Origin: Thermoplasmatales archaeon I-plasma | Lineage (GTDB): Archaea; Thermoplasmatota; Thermoplasmata; Thermoplasmatales; GCA-001856825 | DNA length: 64,000 nucleotides | Assembly: GCA_001856825.1 (NCBI GenBank) | Contig: ATMD01000002.1 | Span: 248,004 to 312,003 of the forward strand | Direction: 5' to 3' | In this document: positions 62,061 through 64,000 of the stretch, piece after piece | How the letters are laid out: every line of letters begins with the position of its first letter | Numbering within the stretch: position 1 is the first letter of the stretch | Notes under the pieces: model-generated | The model's database searches: none | What the model saw: only the letters and a program-made list of their open reading frames with translations | What the model was told of the DNA's origin: nothing | Translations under genes and position numbers: made by a program

Positions 62061-62942
62061 TCACGTTACTATACTATCAACGAATGATGAAACCTCTCGA
62101 ATTGCCTTTGAGGCTGGGGAATCTGGACTATACTCGACCAGAGGCATCCTTCTTGCCATTGACTCTGCGACCGTCCCGTCATAGGGAATCCTTCCGACAA
62201 CCTCCAGATCATTTCCCGAGACAAAATCCTTCAGTTCTTTGAATTCCGGATTCAGATTATACTTGTTGACAACAACGTAGGACCTTATCCTAAAATGTTG
62301 TGCGAGATAATGGACGCGTTTCAAGTCGCTCAGGCTCGATTTTGTGGGTTCGACAACAAGTAGTGCGTGAGTCGCACCACTCATTGAAGCAATGACCTGA
62401 CAGCCTATACCTGCAGCGGAATCGATTATGATGTTCTTTATCAGACCTTCCTTAACCCACTCCCTTGCGATGTTCTTTTCGCTTGTAACAAGCTTGCCGC
62501 TGTTAGGCTGCCCAACATCAAGTTCTGAACTCACGAATGGACCATACTTTGTCTTTCCTACTCTTATCCACCCAGATAGGTCATTCTTCTCGATTGATAT
62601 GGCTTTACTAGGACAGATTACCTTACATGCGCCGCAACCCTCGCATACGTAGCTCATTATCGAAGGGGCACCATCTTTCTCTTCGATCGCCTCATATGTA
62701 CAAACCTCGCTGCAGAGCATGCAGTTTGAGCATTCAGAGTAATTTATTACGGCTACGCTCTTTTCTCTGTATTCTGTCACCTTCTCCCAGCTATTGATAT
62801 TAAAGATAATGTGAAGATTTGGGGCCTCTGCATCTCCGTCCACTATTCCTATATCCCTTTTTTGCAGCAATACCGAGATTGAAGACGTGAGAGTACTTTT
62901 GCCCACACCACCTTTTCCACTAGCCACAACTATTTCTGCCAT
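62061..62942 (-). CDS. MinD-superfamily ATPase with inserted ferredoxin domain (copy 1)
   Basis: 293 residues. The deviant Walker A motif GKGGVGKS is at 9-16, DGDAEAPN follows at about 35-42, then a 2x[4Fe-4S] ferredoxin insert (C71, C74, C77, C81; C100, C103, C106, C110) and the remaining ATPase fold (IIIDSAAGIGC, VVEPTKSSLSDLKR). These ATPases are thought to handle Fe-S clusters or other cofactors together with NifX-like proteins. Overlaps copy 2 by 13 bases. Confidence 0.9.
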   Translation of the reverse strand: MAEIVVASGKGGVGKSTLTSSISVLLQKRDIGIVDGDAEAPNLHIIFNINSWEKVTEYREKSVAVINYSECSNCMLCSEVCTYEAIEEKDGAPSIMSYVCEGCGACKVICPSKAISIEKNDLSGWIRVGKTKYGPFVSSELDVGQPNSGKLVTSEKNIAREWVKEGLIKNIIIDSAAGIGCQVIASMSGATHALLVVEPTKSSLSDLKRVHYLAQHFRIRSYVVVNKYNLNPEFKELKDFVSGNDLEVVGRIPYDGTVAESMARRMPLVEYSPDSPASKAIREVSSFVDSIVT

Positions 62943-63784
62943 ATCAGATCACATAATTTCTCTGAAATTCTATTGATCTCTTGTGAAGCTAAACTCTGGG
63001 GGTACATATCTACTACTGGTTTTCCTTTGACATAGCTATCAACGATCTCATCACTCATGGGAATTCTCCCAATTATTTCAACATCATCAATCTGCGGAGG
63101 GTCATCAACAAGGTCTGCCCTGTTTACAACCACGTAACTTTTGATACCTTCTTTCTTGAGTAGACTTATTATCATTTTCAGATCGTGGATTCCAAGGGGC
63201 GTCGGTTCCGTCACCACAACTGCAAGTTTGGAACCCGAAAGGGAAGCGGCTACGTGATTTCCTGTTCCAGCTGAAGTATCGAATATCTTCAGGTCCGATT
63301 CCACCTTATCAGACCTCTTCCTCGTTGATAAGACAAGGGGATACGATCTCTCCTCCCCCTCATTGAGAACTCCAGTGACCAAGGTAAGGTTTTCATTGAC
63401 TGCGCTTACGAAAGTGCTACCTATGGTTTTTGTATCATCCTTGATCGCGTCGGCAGGGCATATCAACTGGCAAGTTTTGCATCCCGAGCATAGTGAAGGC
63501 ATCAGGAATGGATAGCCCTCCTTGAACATCACAATTGCACTTTCTGAACAATTTTCCTTACACAGATGGCATTTTGTGCACTTCGAGTAATCAAATTTTG
63601 GTCTGAAAATTATGCTGGCCTCCTCGCCGGCGAGCTCAGTGGACATCAGGATGTGGTCATTTGGGCATTCAACGTCTGCATCTACCAGCACTACCTTCTT
63701 CCGTCTTGCAATGATTGCCGCAATATTAATTGCGATGGTGCTTTTACCCGTTCCTCCCTTGCCACCAGTAACAGAAATCTTCAT
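62930..63784 (-). CDS. MinD-superfamily ATPase with inserted ferredoxin domain (copy 2)
   Basis: 284 residues, same layout as copy 1: GGKGGTGKS (7-15), DADVECPN, ferredoxin Cys at 69, 72, 75, 79 and 99, 102, 105, 109, then FDTSAGTGNH and VVTEPTPLGIHDLK. The two copies are diverged enough to suggest a heterodimer. Its ATG overlaps the stop of the NifX-like gene (ATGA). Confidence 0.9.
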   Translation of the reverse strand: MKISVTGGKGGTGKSTIAINIAAIIARRKKVVLVDADVECPNDHILMSTELAGEEASIIFRPKFDYSKCTKCHLCKENCSESAIVMFKEGYPFLMPSLCSGCKTCQLICPADAIKDDTKTIGSTFVSAVNENLTLVTGVLNEGEERSYPLVLSTRKRSDKVESDLKIFDTSAGTGNHVAASLSGSKLAVVVTEPTPLGIHDLKMIISLLKKEGIKSYVVVNRADLVDDPPQIDDVEIIGRIPMSDEIVDSYVKGKPVVDMYPQSLASQEINRISEKLCDLIWQK

Positions 63785-64000
63785 TTAAACGGGTCACCGG
63801 GTCGATTGCCGTAACCTCTGCCCATGCCATGCCCTCTTTCTGGTCCACGACCGGAGCCGGAAGATGGTTGAAGTCTTCCTTGCATATATTCCTCTAATGC
63901 CTTCTGAACAGTAACTCCTGGACACTCCAGGACTTCAAGTTTCGCCATTGAGAGTACCTGAAATGCATTAGGGCCCACGGCCCCTGCAATGACTACGTTA
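63781..64000 (-). CDS. NifX-like (dinitrogenase Fe-Mo cofactor family) protein, C-terminal part
   Basis: The frame runs off the window's right edge; the visible part reads VVIAGAVGPNAFQVL, then GVTVQKALEEYMQGRL, the usual C-terminal half of the family, and ends in a Gly/Arg-rich tail (GRGPERGHGMGRGYG). The GTG at 63978 is internal, not the start. First visible gene of the operon with the two MinD-ferredoxin ATPases. A stand-alone relative lies at 53840. Confidence 0.82.
   Translation of the reverse strand, partial: NVVIAGAVGPNAFQVLSMAKLEVLECPGVTVQKALEEYMQGRLQPSSGSGRGPERGHGMGRGYGNRPGDPFK

Noticed and set aside
62061-63784. MinD-like ATPases as plasmid partition or division proteins
   Set aside because: The inserted double-cluster ferredoxin domains and the NifX-like neighbour place them in the cofactor-handling group, not ParA/MinD partition.
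1-64000. CRISPR array or toxin-antitoxin/defence island
   Set aside because: No regularly spaced repeats, cas-like genes or recognisable toxin pairs on either strand.

Overview
The window reads as a chromosomal segment of a heterotrophic archaeon, most likely of the Thermoplasmata (Thermoplasma/Ferroplasma/Cuniculiplasma type). The pointers are: TATA boxes about 25 bases upstream of start codons on many single or first genes, so many mRNAs are probably leaderless; SD motifs of the GGTGAT/GGAG type inside operons; a glyceraldehyde dehydrogenase very like the Thermoplasma/Picrophilus enzyme; a Bat-type HTH regulator; exported proteins rich in N-glycosylation sequons; and archaeal CoA-transferase, class III aminotransferase and MinD/ferredoxin families. 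The assignment is inference; no rRNA or tRNA gene was found.

Layout. 1-5.9 kb: compact aromatic amino acid operon (aroD end, AroE-AroK fusion, AroA-AroC fusion, chorismate mutase-prephenate dehydratase, prephenate dehydrogenase) with overlapping genes. 6-12 kb: winged-helix regulator with a small membrane protein, an exported duplicated-domain protein, a DsrE-like protein, an NfeD-like protein and two MFS transporters. 12-20.5 kb: NADP glyceraldehyde dehydrogenase, a Bat-like regulator, then a thiolase/CoA-transferase/aminotransferase operon facing a GABA-type aminotransferase. 20.9-29.6 kb: M20 peptidase, an APC permease, P5C dehydrogenase, a frameshifted APC permease, and an enolase-superfamily racemase, mixed with transposase remnants (IS481-like, IS630-like). 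29.6-32.3 kb: a dead IS5-like transposase and an intact insertion sequence with 17-bp terminal inverted repeats and a 10-bp target duplication. The IS sits three bases in front of a saccharopine-dehydrogenase-like gene and cuts it from its promoter. 33-47.5 kb: a peptide/amino acid scavenging region with two M20D amidohydrolases, an S12 serine hydrolase, a DmpA-type aminopeptidase, an oligopeptide-binding protein, two Dpp permeases, an S9 peptidase and an LD-carboxypeptidase. 47.7-53.5 kb: two ferredoxins (one frameshifted), a radical SAM/SPASM protein, an Lrp regulator, a second SPASM protein (frameshifted) and a B12-binding radical SAM protein. 53.8-56.7 kb: a NifX-like protein and two cysteine-less AhpD/CMD-like paralogues with a shared upstream motif. 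57-64 kb: UspA-ACR3, a CGGC protein, a COG0731 radical SAM protein, a second UspA, then a DUF134/DUF5320 pair and a NifX-like/MinD-ferredoxin operon running off the window.

Working together. The first operon makes Phe and Tyr from dehydroquinate. The 33-47 kb enzymes, with the racemase at 29 kb, would take up peptides and release amino acids, several through families that accept D- or N-acylated residues; the 14-26 kb enzymes would degrade the products to acyl-CoA. The last 15 kb is dominated by Fe-S and radical SAM proteins. Three conserved genes carry single frameshifts at short repeats (near 27.95, 47.94 and 51.84 kb). Sequencing error, recent mutation and recoding cannot be separated here.
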